From contig JAOVFP010000002.1 of assembly GCA_025738555.1 (NCBI GenBank), positions 6,138,001 to 6,202,000 of the forward strand: a DNA stretch of 64,000 bases, in the 5' to 3' direction. The notes under the pieces are model-generated. The model saw nothing but the letters and a program-made list of their open reading frames with translations, made no database searches and was not told the origin of the DNA. Position 1 is the first letter of the stretch, and each line of letters opens with the position of its first letter. The translations under genes and the position numbers were made by a program. Shown in pieces: positions 44,665 to 62,462 of this stretch. This DNA comes from Cyathus striatus. Taxonomy: Eukaryota; Basidiomycota; Agaricomycetes; Agaricales; Nidulariaceae.

Positions 44665-46117
44665 TTATTTCCTATACTCTAGCGTTACATCCTCATAAAC
44701 AGGCTCTCCATCATTTGCAAGATGTTTTCCAGGATGTATGATATTAAAAGTTAACAGTGCAAAAAATATCATGAATCCTTCGAGGATGACTAGAAATTTA
44801 CTGTCAGAGAAAAGGACCAAAGTGAAGCCGTGGGGTTACATACTAAAGAGAGACTCGGTCGTCATAATCTTGCCACCCCAACCGTCGGCCAGCTCGATCG
44901 TCCTATAGATGGATCTATGAAAGACGTAATATTAGTGGCATACTTTAACGACTATACTGTCTGTCACTCACCGGATATACAAAAATACCGCACTAACGAC
45001 TAGAGCTATAGTCATAAGTTTGAGATCGCGCGTCATACGACCGCGAATGGCAGGTCGCTGCTGGGTATCAAGGAACGACCTTTCATCAGACTCGAGCTTT
45101 CTGTCGGGTCTAATGGGCTTCCTATTGAAATAGCGCCAGAAAAACTCCGCGCCGACGATGAGGTACACAGTCACCATAACTAGAACATAATATGAGCAAG
45201 TAGTCTGAAGAGCCAAAATATACGACACCCACCGAGTTGAAATACAATTCCGAAGAGAATAATATTAGAACCCTGTTGTGAGAGGACAGGATCGTCAATT
45301 CATGAGATGAAATATTATGCTAAACGTAATAGCGCACCGTGGTAGCTGATCCACTGCCGCTCGAAGCACTGGCTGCCATGCCGCCTCCGGCTCCTTGAAT
45401 CAGCAAAGCGACAATGTCCTGTTCCGTGTGGGATAAGTAATGTTACGGGCGCAATAAATCCGGCACAAAAGACTAACGCAAGTAAGGAAGATAGTGGAGT
45501 CTATAAATAATTATGAACAAATTGATCACAGAACTTATCTATAGATGAATACATACAAAGCTTAGGGCTTAAGCGACTGTACGCAGGGCCAAGCCTCCGT
45601 ATAATTCTACCCATGATAATGAAGTTTGCTCCGATAAGAGGTGTTGGAGCAAGGACAGTAACGGAGGATCTAAATATTCACATTAAATATTATGCACGAA
45701 GGTCTAAAAATATAAAATGCGCACTGGATAATATAAGGCATCCTTGCCTTAGGGTCGAAGCTTGATTTTGCCCTCGCGCCCCACCCAACTACTTCGAGGA
45801 AGCCAGACAAACACACTGTCGCAATAAGCCACCAGGACTTATATTGGAAGACTTGTCTAAAGTGATAAACTGCTCCTGCGTTAATATTTAATGCGAGCAT
45901 ATAGAAAAAATAAAACTTACTAGTGGTCATTATATATAATGCTACCAGGAGGATGGATGCCCATTTAGTAGGCTCATATCCATAAAGATTGAGATCTTCA
46001 GGGATCCTCTTGACTAAATTGATTGCAGAATCTGTAAGAATGCAACGGTTAGCAAGCTAGAAAAGGGATAGAGGATGCTTAAAGAAGCTGAAATATCGAC
46101 GCACTAGAAGAAAACAT
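44665..46117 (-). CDS. RTA1-like multi-pass membrane protein
   Basis: Member of the fungal RTA1/lipid-translocating exporter-like family, seven-helix plasma-membrane proteins linked to stress or lipid asymmetry. Start ATG at 46117 (MFSS), then SAINLVKRIPEDLNLYGYEP joined to TKWASILLVALYIMTT. The family signature is visible in YHFRQVFQYKSWWLIATVCL followed by EVVGWGARAKSSFDP. A later exon reads YVLVMVTVYLIVGAEFFWRY, and the last ILEGFMIFFALLTFNIIHPG then KHLANDGE, matching the conserved His-Pro-Gly before the C-terminal tail. At least seven introns; some junctions are approximate. Confidence 0.82.
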
Positions 46118-46733
46118 TATAAAAGATGGAAGGAGGATGTGGGAACATGCCACAAGGCGCCGCCTTATATACATGCAACACTGTATAAGCGTTGCTGATA
46201 CGAAGTTCAGACATAATACACCGAAAGTGGCTATGCAAGGAACTATAAAGTAAAAGACAACAGGATCAACTGCGCATGGAGGTACCTCTTGATCTTTGTT
46301 AGCTAAATGTCCGAAGGTTGCATTTGGAGTGCCAAAATTTCAACGGTACACAAGCTGATACCGGAAGTAGCTGAAATTTTTTCGCAAGCAGGCAGATATT
46401 GGCCTAGAAAGTCTAATGTTTACAGCATGTTAAAACCGCGAGTGGTGCAGACATACCAACCAGTGGGTATTTTAGTCATTAACAAATGTAAAGCTCCCTG
46501 GCATGCAACTGGATGAATTTGCGGGATTTTAGATTGTAATGACACAAATTGCATGTGTCAACAGATTATATACCCCGTGTAAGTCACCTGACATATTTAC
46601 ATAATCAATCTAATGACAGCGGTTCTTAATATGCACAAATAAATACGCATGAGGCCCTTAGGTCAGCAACTGTTGCTCTGAGTCTTACTAACCTCGACCA
46701 TCATCTCGAGTTGATCTCAAGATCCTTTTCACC
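46118..46733. other. Divergent intergenic region
   Basis: Holds the promoters of the RTA1-like gene (-) and the F-box pseudogene (+). No other gene recognised. Confidence 0.5.
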
Positions 46734-48371
46734 ATGGGGTAAGATACACAACATTTGTATTTTTAATTTAAATACTATTATAACACTATGTTTTATTTAG
46801 AGATACAGTCCTTCCCACTTCACCAGAAGCCCTAGTTGCATGTGGAAGCTGCATTTATATAGCATGCGACAAGCACCAAGCTCCAACCCCCTCACTGGAG
46901 CTCGATGGCTTCGATCTCACCTCACGCTCAAAATGGGATGAGCTCCTTAGATCAGGTTGCGCTCCTACGCATGATGAAATTATTGAAATAGAGGGATCCC
47001 TTGAAGAACAACAATCTCGGTTCTTGCTCCTGGAGAAAAGGCTCGCAGCTGTACAACAGCATGCTAATATGCTGTCGAATATGATGACCAGGTTGAACAC
47101 TTCTATTTCAATCCAACGCAGTATTATTTATTCTCCGATTCGACGACTACCCATCGAAGTCCTCGTTGATATCTTTTCGCTGCTAATCCCGGAGTGTATC
47201 GATATCTGCACAGAGCCTTACAAATTGATGCAATTCAAACTTGCTACGGTTTGTAAAAGCTGGAGAAATATAATTTTACACACTTCAAAATTCTGGAGTA
47301 GTATTTATATGATTTCTAGGCCTTACCAAAGTTGGGAGAAGAACCTTAGCTTATATCTTGCGCGGTCCCACAGTTCCTCTCTATCATTCCGTTTTCCAAC
47401 CTTTAACGCTGGAATAATAGAGGGAGATGGGGCGCTCAGATGAATCATCATGAGTGCCATCAGAGCTTCGTGTTCGTTATTGAAACACCTTGACATTGAA
47501 TCTTGTTGGATTAAAGCATTGGCAACGACTGATATCCCTGAGATGAAGCACGGCCTTGTCTCACTACAAACACTGACCATTCGGAGATTCAACATGGATT
47601 ATATTGCCAATGACCCCCCCATTTTGGTCGCTCCATTGTTATCGAACCTCATCTTGGATGATCCTTATTACTGTTCTTCATTTGAAAGAATGACTCGCCT
47701 TATTCCATGGTCACAGATAACACAATTATTCTGGAGAAGCGGGAATGATTTCGCCTTACAATGCTTTCAACGCATGTTATCTACACTAGAGAGACAGCTA
47801 CACCCCAAGCCGATATTCCGATTGGTCTTCATATGATCGTGCAGTCCTTCCAAATCTGAGGGTACTATCGATTTTCACAGAGCGCAATGCCGGAATGGTT
47901 GCCCTGCTCTATATTATACAAGCCCCAAACCTCCTTTGGCTCAGCATTCGCCGCAGTGAAGGTAACAAGTTCCGGAAACCTTTAAATCAGAAACACCTGG
48001 GTTATTTCTATTCTTCTACATTCGTCCAGTCCACCGGATCTATCAAGAAGATGTTTTTGGGAGGTTTGCAACGGAAAGTCGCTTTCCGACTCATTGAACT
48101 TAATCCAGGACTTAAGTCGCTGGAGTTATACGATATTCAGCACGTCGTAAAACTTCTCCGTGAGGTTATCTACAACGATCATGACCATATATGTTTAGCA
48201 CCACGTTTGCGGATACTTAGATATATATACCGGGGGAACCGAAGTCAGCCGTCATCGAACGTTCAGGAGGTAATAAGAAGCATAGTCGAGCCTAGGAAGA
48301 GCCTACACACCCCAGGGGAGCCCACGGTAATGGCGTCAGGGCATCATCTATCATCTATCATCTATCAGTAA
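46734..48371 (+). pseudogene. F-box protein of a different subfamily, broken
   Basis: Start ATG at 46734 with a one-codon first exon, then DTVLPTSPEALVACGSCIYI, a heptad-like stretch SLEEQQSRFLLLEKRLAAVQ, and the F-box SPIRRLPIEVLVDIFSLLIP followed by KLATVCKSWRNIILHTSKFW. This layout (Cys-bearing N-terminus, coiled coil, F-box) is common in mushrooms and differs from the other paralogues here. The frame is interrupted by TGA at 47441 and shifts near 47833, where the reading resumes as AVLPNLRVLSIF in another frame. Either a pseudogene or affected by sequence error. Confidence 0.8.
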
Positions 48372-48648
48372 ATAGTGTCCACCACCCTGTACGCTACCAT
48401 CTTCACCGCATCGGTATGGTGTATAATAAACTCCGATCTGCCTTTATTCCTTGTGCGATCAAAAACTTTCAGAGACGATCGACCATTTCATATTTCTCGA
48501 TCCCTCTTTAAACGTACGTCTCCATAGCTGAAACTAGCTTCGAGTACAATTCAATGCAGAATCATAGTGTCAATACTAAAACTAAAGTCCCTGTGAATTC
48601 CTAAATCTAACAAACTCTAACCCAAAATATCGAGACACTTGAACATAA

Positions 48649-49631
48649 TCATTGGCTTACCACTCTAGCCTTTGAAATCTCCTCAGCACTGTGTTCCCAC
48701 AGCTTCCCCTGATCCTCCTCGGTTCCTGGGAATTTCGTCATTCCAATATCCTCTCCTTTAGGATCCCGTCTATACAATCCTCCCTTCCCCTGGAATAGTG
48801 CGTAGAGCATGTACTCAGCACTTTCGTCCACGTAAGTCAATTTTCCGATCAACCATAAAATTGGCAGCATAATGTAATAAAGCGTTTTTCCGAGGCCCTC
48901 GATGCCAGGTCTAGAGTGCCGCACGAAACCAGGGTACATGTGCGTGAATGCAATACCGGGCTCGCGTTTCGCGAGTTCCTGTTGAATTTGTATAAGTATT
49001 TTATATTACTCGGAAGTTGGTGAAAACTTACAGCGAGCATAAGATCATTATAGGCACCACTTTGAGTCATCGCCTTCATACCGGTGTAGTTTTTCTTCAG
49101 TCCCAGATTGTCGATGTCCACAGGGGGCGCGAGCCCTGCACTAAGAATGCTTAACACGCTCGCTTGTTCACCTAGTTCTCTCGCTGCACGCAAGTTGGGT
49201 AGTAGGCCGTCGATGAATGCCCAACGGGAGTAGTAACGAATAACGAGTTTGCGCTCCAGCCCTTCTTTGGTATCTTCACGTGCAGCGAAGGAGGCAAGGC
49301 CAGCTGAAAGAACGAGGTAATTGATCTTGGCTACCCGTTTGCGAATTTCATAGCAAGTGTTATAGATATTGACCATGAGTGTTATGTCACATTTTATAAA
49401 CTCGTATTTTCCTTCGCCATCATGAGGAGGTGGAAACGACGAAATGAGAGATTCTGCGGCGGATTGGTTCCGGCCTACGATGATAATGTGCGCGTTGCCG
49501 TTTGTGTATTGCGCAAATGCACGTGCCATGCCTTCGCCTATGCCAGCTGTGCCACCGACGAAGATGGCGACTGGGGTTTTTGGTATGGCGAAAGACGCGT
49601 TGTGGGTTTTCGATTCTGAGAGGGAGGGCAT
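48649..49631 (-). CDS. Short-chain dehydrogenase/reductase-like protein
   Basis: NAD(P)-binding Rossmann-fold protein. Exon 1 reads TPVAIFVGGTAGIGEGMARA (glycine-rich nucleotide loop) and AHIIIVGRNQSAAESLI; INYLVLSAGLASFA occupies the usual Asn-Asn-Ala-Gly position. An intron near 48980-49030 joins AYNDLMLA to ELAKREPGIAFTHMYPGFVR, and the C-terminus ends EISKARVVSQ. The catalytic Tyr-x-x-x-Lys is not evident (AYNDLM), as in a subgroup of fungal SDR-like proteins. About 305 residues. Substrate unknown. Confidence 0.85.
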
Positions 49632-50176
49632 GATTACGAGAGGGGATGTTGTTGGGGTTCGAAGCTCGAGGATGCGACCTTTTATGTTGTTTCGGTGCCG
49701 AAGGAGCTAAGACGGACAAGACTTAGGGCCATGAAGCGGTTGTTTTCGTAGTTGGTTTGCAGAGAGAGCGCGCGCGTTTGATGACAAGGATCTTCCAAAT
49801 AAAGCTATAATTTGTAAAGGAGAAAGGCTATAATTGGGCGAGCGGAAGGTAGTTTTTCCGCTCAACGGTCCCGTGACCGTGACTCGCTTTTGTATGACTC
49901 GTGTCTGTATTTCTCACGAATTTGAATTGAGTTTGAAGACGGAGTTCAATGAATGGCTGACAGTAATTCTTTTCGTTCTTTGTCTTTCTCGGGGGTTCGA
50001 GAATTCTAAAAAAGAGTTCAAGCTTGTTGTTTGTTAATGTTCTCTTAACGTTCTTTGGTCTTTTCCACTCGCCAGTACATTCGCTTCTCGCTGTTCGCGT
50101 AAAGGCTTTCAACGTTCACATTCGTTTTTAACAAATCTCATAAACCCTATTTAAAGAAATAAATGAGTCTCTTGAA
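49632..50176. other. Divergent intergenic region
   Basis: No recognised gene; ORFs on both strands are short and overlap. Confidence 0.5.
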
Positions 50177-50446
50177 ATGGAATATACTGCTTCATTCAAG
50201 TCGATGGAAAGTTATCGACAGAATCAGATCGAGGAAATCGAAAAGGAATGTCTTGCGACGACTGAAAAAATTATAAGCATTCAAGCCCCGAAAGAGGAAA
50301 TCGCGCCAAAATTTGAGAAGTTGGATGAGAGGATTCGTAAACTCGAATACGCTGTATCCGAGCTTACAGAAGAGTCTAAATTACATAGCGAAACATTGGT
50401 ATTTTTAAAGGACACCTGTGAAGAACTTGTGAAAACAACGCATTAA
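50177..50446 (+). CDS. Small coiled-coil protein, hypothetical
   Basis: An intronless 89-residue ORF, MEYTASFKSMESYRQNQIEE onwards, almost wholly helical and charged, with heptad-like spacing in FEKLDERIRKLEYAVSELTE. No family recognised. Another ATG at 50163 is in a different frame with a short reading. The composition and open frame suggest a real gene, but there is no independent support. Confidence 0.45.
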   Translation: MEYTASFKSMESYRQNQIEEIEKECLATTEKIISIQAPKEEIAPKFEKLDERIRKLEYAVSELTEESKLHSETLVFLKDTCEELVKTTH

Positions 50447-50780
50447 TGCGATGCTGGAGCCTGGTATACATCATGTTGAGACTCGATAGAGGTATCGTAT
50501 AGCTATTATGTGACTTGCACTGGTATATCAGACATGACTTATTGTATTCATATTAGAAGACGATAGTATCAAGCATTCCTGATTTATGTCGTTAGTTGAA
50601 TATGTGCTCAGCCACGTCAACGAGTTCGGTGTTCAAGGAAGGCTCTCTCGAGAAAATTGTAGGGATTCATCGTATGAATTTTTTAAGTTTTAGTATTCCA
50701 GTGATTTAATGTGTAAATTACTACATAAATTCGTAAAGAAAGCGTTAAGTACAGTTAGAAAAATGAAAACGCATACTCAT
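50447..50780. other. Intergenic region
   Basis: No gene recognised. Confidence 0.5.
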
Positions 50781-52911
50781 TCAAGCGTTAACTTTCTCAA
50801 TGTAAGTCGGCCCTTCTTTAAAGTCGTCGCTATTTGAGTGACTTTCTGTCCGTTCCTCAACTTTAATTTCTTCCTCGACACGTTTCTTCTGTTCGCGGTT
50901 TTCATCCCCCTCGTATACTGTTGCGGGTAAGAAGACGTAAAATGCAAGAAAAATGCACAAGAACGTACAGAAGGCTAACTCCTCCAAGGTGCGATGTGAT
51001 GTTTCCGGGAAAAGGAAATACACGAAGACAACTTCGAACACAAGGAATACTACATAGCTAAATAAAGTATCAGCATGCAGTATTCGCGGTATCTCATTTA
51101 TCACTAACCTAATATAATACTTCCAACCTAAAAAGCGTTAGAAAATAGACAAAGTGGAGACGTTTTGCGGCAACTCACCTGCATTAGCTATTCCAATAGG
51201 GTTTACGAACTGATTAAAGAATCCAGCCATACGGCTGAACCACTGGAATACCGTAATGCCTTTGGCACGAACGTGGAACGGGAAGATCTCCACAAGGTAA
51301 GTGTAGGTTAGCGCATTATATGCCATGTTGTATGCCGGAGAATACAAGAAAATAAAACTACGTAAAAATTAATCGAAATCGAGGAGAAGAATACAAAGAA
51401 GATCGTACGCAATAACAGCGCGTGAGGACGCTTGGCTTTCGGTCAACGCGTATCGGGCGCTTGCGACTGTCCAACCGGTAAAAATAAGGAGAATGCTGAT
51501 TGTACATGTCTAAAGACGTTAAATATTTACACTCGAGGAAGGAGTTAAAGGAATGGACACACCAAGTACACTGTTCTACGCTTGAACTTTGAAACGGTAA
51601 GGGCAAGGATGGTTGCATTTAAGAAACCCCAGCAAGTGTTCGCAAGGTTGATAAGATTCTTGGTGCGATTATCATGCACGCCGACGTTATCAAGAATACG
51701 AGCCAGGAAGTAGCTATGAATATTGGTGAGAAAATAGTTTGAATAATAAACTGTGCAACATACGAGGTAAGTCCATTTCCACTCCATTGCGTAACAAGTC
51801 CAAGAAATGACCCGATTAACAATCGCTTCCTCATTCCAGGGGTAGCGACCAATTCCATCCATCCAACTTTTGCGGTTTCCTTCTCGAGTTCGATCGTCTT
51901 CTCAATCTGCACATATTCAGCCTTAACGAACTCGGAGTTGACGTCTCCCTCTGCATGATATTTAACCAAAATATTGTATGCTTCGTCACCGCGTCCCTTG
52001 GACACAAGCCAACGAGGAGATTCAGGAAGGAAGTAGATGAATGTTATCTGGAGGACGCTGGGGGTTATTTGAAGGAGAGAGGGAATACGCCATCCCCAAT
52101 TGCTCTTCATGGAGAAGGTCCCGAGGGTAACGCCTGCAGCCACGATGGAACCGATGAAGTAGCATGAGTTGAAAAGAGAGCCTAAGATGGCACGTTCCTT
52201 TGGATGTGAGAGCTCTACAAAGTCATTAAAATCAATATTAAATCGGCTCAAAATTTCGTACCTCCGATAAGGGAGGAAGCAGCGACGATAGCGAAAGGTA
52301 TCCCGAGCCCGAGAACAAATCGCGACATCACAAACATGGCGACTAAATGAACTGATTAGAATCTAGTACGCACGGGGTACAACGGGAATACGGCACAATT
52401 TTGAGAAGCGGTCTGTATTATTGCTCCGATGACCATGAGTATGCTTCCAAATAAGATGGCATTTCTCCGACCAAGTCCATCTGTGACGAGGGGAACTAAT
52501 GGAAGAGCGACAATAGCCCCGAGAGAATACATTGCAGACATGAGGCCGAGAAGGGTTGAACGTGGGGAGTGGTAGACTAATCCGGGGTAAGCGATGAACT
52601 TGCTCTGATGTTCCGCGCATTAATGCAAGACGTACATTTGTCCCATGAATCCACTGCCTGTAAACCGTTCATCATAGACGAGTCGAATCTAGCAAATTTC
52701 CAGGTAAGTCGAGCCCATTCCTTAGAAATGGTACAACGCACCCGCTAGTCATCTCTACCCCGATACATGTTGGGAATAGCAGGATATACAATAAACGCAG
52801 GTTGGGCTTCTTGTACCATGGCGTAGTGTCTTGTTCGGCGAGAGTGGATACTAACGTATCAACGGGAGGTTCATCAGCTGGTTTCTTGATTGTCTCTTCC
52901 AAGTTAACCAT
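50781..52911 (-). CDS. MFS sugar transporter (lactose/hexose permease type)
   Basis: Twelve-helix sugar porter of the plasma membrane. The N-terminal cytosolic segment MVNLEETIKKPADEPPVDTL leads to WYKKPNLRLLYILLFPTCIG. After splicing come FDSSMMNGLQAVDSW, YSLGAIVALPLVPLVTDGLG followed by RRNAI (the D-x-x-G-R-R motif), LSHPKERAILGSLFNSCYFI, FLPESPRWLVSKGR (PESPR motif), LVTQWSGNGLTSYY, YTYLVEIFPFHVRAKGITVF and LFPETSHRTLEEL (PETxxxTLEE motif). The C-terminal tail is charged. About nine introns, no stop in the modelled frame. Substrate cannot be told, but the sequence resembles fungal lactose permeases. Confidence 0.92.
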
Positions 52912-54229
52912 CGTAATTTTGTGGATGTCTTGAGTCGGATGAATAGGAAGAGGTAAAGGAGGAAGAAATCCTATTGTGGCAGCTTCGAAACCTCTGTCAT
53001 TTTAAGTTCTGGCGAATATACATTGATATGTCGTCAATAGAACATGTGGGGTTAATCTGCCTTGCATGCAGCTCGTGGACGGGTATTCTTCCTAGAAATC
53101 CCCGCATAAGATATTTGTCACAGAAATCATACAGTATGGTATGTCAGGATGAAGATCTTTGATCAAGTGTCGTAGGTGCCGAAGGGTCATAAGTGTTCTG
53201 GAAAGTTATTTTTAGTTCAATGCGCTTGTCCTCTCTGTATAGACTACTTGTCCATGTGCAATCACCCTGCACTGTCAATCTTGGCATTATTCGTTTATCA
53301 GCAAACGTCTAGGAGAGGTTAGTGCGCGTTCCACTAACTGAATGTCAGTGACGGCAAGATACGTTAAAACGTAGGGGTGGAGAGTAGAGAGCGGAGAATA
53401 TCCGGATAATGTATGTGTAAGTGTGGGCTAAAATGGATTTGTATAGTCGTCGATTCGGAAGAAGTCGAAAATGCGGATATGTTTGAGAAACCACGGGTAG
53501 AGGGTATAGGTATAGTGGGCGGGGCCACTAGTTCCATGGGCTATCTATCTGTGCTTGTTTTGTACGATGCGATAAGTCTTCGATAAAGGCTAAACAGTTT
53601 AGGTCGACACAGTGGGTTTTGAGAGAATTTGAAGGCAAAGACCAAGAAAGAAAGCTCATGATGCTCATCACTGTCCCATGTCATCGTGAGCTGATAAGAA
53701 AACTAACACTGATAGCCTCGGTCCAGAAGCCTGCAGAGGCACGTTTTTGTATTGACAGCATTAAAGTTCCTTGCGGACACCGAGGAGAAGTCCATGAAGA
53801 AAGTGTCACATAAGTAGTATGTTTCGCAAGTGCTTCGTTCGTTCAAGCTGTAAATCTTCCATTTCACAGCTACTTGACAAAATTAAACGGAACCACTGGG
53901 GGGGCTATGCTGCACGAAAAGGGTCGCACTAATTACCATTTAGTATTGCAGTTGAATTCTGGTAGAGGGTCAAGTTGCATAGGTTGAATGTTGAATCTGA
54001 ATCAATGAAAAAATGAAGCCTAAGGTCGAAATTGAGAAGTTGAATTGCTAATGCAGCGCCTATTTAAAAGAGTCACGTGAATTGACGCGATCGGATTGGC
54101 ACTGATTTGGTCCTGGCCTCCTCTTTCTTATAACTACCACCATCGCCTTCAGTGGCTCACTCAATCGTCTCCCTACCTCGCTTTCTTTTCTCTACACTGT
54201 ATAATATCACCTTCAAATTACGATAAATC
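52912..54229. other. Long divergent intergenic region
   Basis: Holds the promoters of the sugar transporter (-) and NEDD8 (+). Short ORFs at 52974 and 53619 have no recognised similarity. Pyrimidine-rich sequence precedes the NEDD8 start. Confidence 0.5.
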
Positions 54230-54716
54230 ATGCTGATTAAAGTAAAGGTACGGTATTCGCCTCGCTCGCTATGCGGTGTCTGTTAGCTGATCATCATGTC
54301 ATTTAGACACTCACGGGTAAAGAGGTACCCAAATTCATCTTATATATGTATACAGGATTTGTTTCTTATATCACTTGTGTTCTTCAGATTGAACTCGACA
54401 TCGATCCAGAGGACAAGGTATGTCGCCCACATCTCTCATGTATCACTTCACGGAAGCTTACCTTACTTCGATGTCGCAGATCCAAAGGATAAAGGAGAAG
54501 GTTGAGGAGCAGTCCGGCGTACCACCGCCACAGCAGCGTTTGATTTTCGGAGGACGACAGTTGTGCGTTTTCTCACTATGATACCCGCTTGACCACAGAT
54601 CTTACACGATCAATTCTCTCCTTGTATCCAGGCCTGATGATAAGTCCGCCAAAGACTTCAACATCAACGCTGGAGCTGTGTTACATCTTGTCCTTGCTCT
54701 TCGTGGCGGCCAATGA
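54230..54716 (+). CDS. NEDD8: NEDD8/Rub1 ubiquitin-like modifier
   Basis: Ubiquitin-like protein conjugated to cullins to activate SCF-type ligases. Five exons, the first three very short: [22 protein letters not shown], then [20 protein letters not shown] with LIFGGRQL, then [20 protein letters not shown] and LALRGGQ. Total 77 residues. Ala in LALRGG (Arg in ubiquitin) is the residue that distinguishes NEDD8 from ubiquitin for its activating enzyme. The precursor ends one residue (Gln) after the di-glycine, so processing would remove a single residue. Hydrophobic patch residues are present. Confidence 0.95.
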
Positions 54717-55466
54717 TGCACTTTAGAGCGGTGGGAAGATGGATTGGATAGCGGTGCTGTGGTCTTGAGGACAACCGACCCTAATTCACGTTGGATGTTT
54801 ATGGGTGTGTTTTTAGACATGTTATCATTGCAGCCTGTCGCCCAGCATTATCATAAACTTTTTTCGTCTCGGAGGTTGGATGCATGCTAAGAGTCTAGGA
54901 TCGAGTGTGTTGCAACGCAAGCGCGATACGGGCGTCTATATGTACAGCATATTCAACTTTTCGCTGCTATCTCTGATCTCCGTAATACTTGCTAAGCAAG
55001 TCATGTCATTCTGAGATTATATCACTGTTATTCTCCCTTCGCTCTCAGGTACTTATGTTCGAAGGAAAGCAGTGTTTTAGTGTAATGTCCATAGTAACTT
55101 CATAGTACAGTGTGAAGGAGGTATTTCTTTGAAACTTCTCATAGATTGACATTTGTATACTGTTAAATTTAGCTACCTGACATGGGCATTAGATATTGAC
55201 TACCGATGGTAGGTATCTGTTGTTCATGCGAAATGGCTTGTGGGTTGCATTGCAATCTGCATCGCTTCCACCTTCGGGTAAGTCAAGTTTCACCGTCAGA
55301 CGTCAGTGCCATATTTATATCTTATATTCATGGTCAATGAGGCGCGTTTTAACATATTTATATGTATGGCATGGGATCTAATCGATAGGTAGCGATCATA
55401 ATTTTCGCGGTGTCGCTGATGCTAATAAATAGACGAGTGTTCATCAACCTCGATTTATTCCCCGTT
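54717..55466. other. Intergenic region
   Basis: No recognised gene. An in-frame ATG at 55410 could extend the next gene by 19 residues. Confidence 0.5.
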
Positions 55467-56692
55467 ATGAGTGATAAAACAGTCCCAGCGAGCCAAGAAA
55501 TTATTGCGCTTTTCCTCGCAGCTACTTTATATGGCCTTTACTTATCCACGTTTCTACATTGCATTCGATGGCTTTTATTCGTTGACCAAGGGTGGAAGCT
55601 ACGTCGACTGAATGCAGTCAAGTGGCTTACGCTGATTGCTACGCTCCTCATATTTGCGTTCTCGTTTATAGCCGTGTTCTTGGCTATTCTAGAAGACGTA
55701 AATGAGGTTCGGGAATTGGAGAAGACAAGTACGATAGTTCAGGCACGCGCTAGTGATACTGATTCTGCCAGACCTACTGTCTCAGGAATTATAGTGGTGA
55801 GTAAATTTACAATCTGCTTTTACTAGAAACGCTGTCGTTAATTATTTTTGATAGTGCACAACCGCAAACTTGTCAGACCTCATAGCAGATTGGATTTTGG
55901 TATGTGTTATTGTTACCCTACTGTTTCGTAGTTGGCCCACACTTTTCTCTAGGTATACCGGTGTTGGATCATATATGAAAAATCACGTCGCGTGGTGATA
56001 TTTCCTATCTTTCTATGGTTGGGAGGAGTGGCGTGTACAATCCTTCAAGCGTATGTGCAAATTACGGAACATAAACGCATCATTTCTGCCTGGAAACCCG
56101 TTGATATAAAGCTGGGACCGGGGCCAGTTTTAACACCTTTCTGGGGCTCGACTGTCGTTTTGAACCTTTACTGCACCAGTGCGTTGCTATGATACTTGTT
56201 ACTGCCCGTCATGCTAAAGTGAAGTTCTTCTATCAGCAATGATAGTCTACCGAATATGGGTTACGACCAGAGAGACAAAAATCCTACCATCACATTCCCT
56301 TCGTTTCATAATGCGAATTTTAGTGGAATCTGGTTTCTTATACTTGGTTGTCGCCCTGGGTCATTTTCTGGTCTGGTGGACACCGAGTGGGTTCGCAGTT
56401 CTCATTTTCTCCTATATTGTAAGTGATTAGCTTTTTAGTCGTTCGGTAACTTCGGTTTACTTAAAGCTTATCCAATGTGTATAAATAGAACATTCCGGTT
56501 ATTGGTATCGCTTTCAATCTGATTTTGATTCGTACTTCGCAGCACACTGCAGGTGAAAATGGAGACGGGCCCGAGGCGAGGGTTACGTCCGCTTTGGAGT
56601 TCACTAGAAGTTCTGTCCGTTTTGAAACAACAACAAAACCGGGGGATATTCCTGTCGCATTGATTGAAGGCGCCACCCAGGAGTCTGTATGA
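55467..56692 (+). CDS. Seven-helix membrane protein of unknown function (basidiomycete type)
   Basis: Predicted multi-pass membrane protein. The start MSDKTVPASQEIIALFLAAT is followed by helices in LYGLYLSTFLHCIRWLLFVD, VKWLTLIATLLIFAFSFIAV, DLIADWILVYRCWIIYEKSR, VVIFPIFLWLGGVACTILQA, FWGSTVVLNLYCTSMIVYRI, RILVESGFLYLVVALGHFLV and VLIFSYINIPVIGIAFNLIL, with a soluble C-terminal tail. Four introns. This arrangement is common in lineage-specific mushroom proteins with no assigned role; no ligand or enzyme motif is visible. Confidence 0.75.
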
Positions 56693-57367
56693 GACCATGA
56701 GTCAGAGTTTCTTTACAGTGGTAGACAAGCTTCTTCCGCTTGTCCGTATATCGTGTAATAGTATAATAGATGGATGGAAATAATATAATGCCGTTATTTT
56801 TATTATTACTTTTTATAGTCAAGTTGTAAAGTTCAGAACTTTACATGTACCATGTTTCGAATAATTACAGAAAATAGAGATATTTTATAACAGTATTTGG
56901 TGACCAAGCAAGGGATCGGGATCCTTTATGTGAATAATCCTGCTTGTTCGCCACTCGTCGTTTCCAAACCTAATTCATTATGCAAATTTCAAGGCAATTG
57001 AATAAAACTGATCGCAAACATACCTCGTCAGAGTTCGCTTGGTCGATTTTGAATGGAATCTGAATGGAATCATAAGTCAAAGACGCCTATGTATAAATAT
57101 CGTAGCAGGTCAAAGTAGTAGAATTCAAAAATCAACCACATTGACAAAAACTTCATTCATCAATAATTGTTCGTAGTCATTTCAAAGAATCAATGTGGAC
57201 GACTCACTGGATCCTAATTAAGATGTCTGATGGCGGTGTTGTCCGTAGTGAGGCGCTCGGACCTGCCCTAAAGTTAAACGCGAAGCACGATTAGGGACGC
57301 GTTTAGACTAGCCCAACCATTAATACTTTTTTTTGCCTTCATCCATCCCTCCTCCCAAACACGTAGG
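56693..57367. other. Intergenic region
   Basis: AT-rich, no gene recognised; the end is the SMC5 promoter. Confidence 0.5.
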
Positions 57368-62217
<4,850 letters not shown>

Positions 62218-62462
62218 GCTCTGGATCTTAAACAATCCCCCTCAAACCCGTGGATTTGGAATCTGGAACCCATCTTCCTTTTCTTACCATTTACATTTCG
62301 CTTTCATTTTATTTACATGCTTGGAGATATTTATTTTATTTTAACCGCTTGTCTTTTCGTTCCGATGCTTATTTACCACGAAGCAAAACATTACATGTAT
62401 ACATAGCACTTCATGGCAACGCAGCACTTGTATAATTAATTTATACAAAGTTATTAATACTT

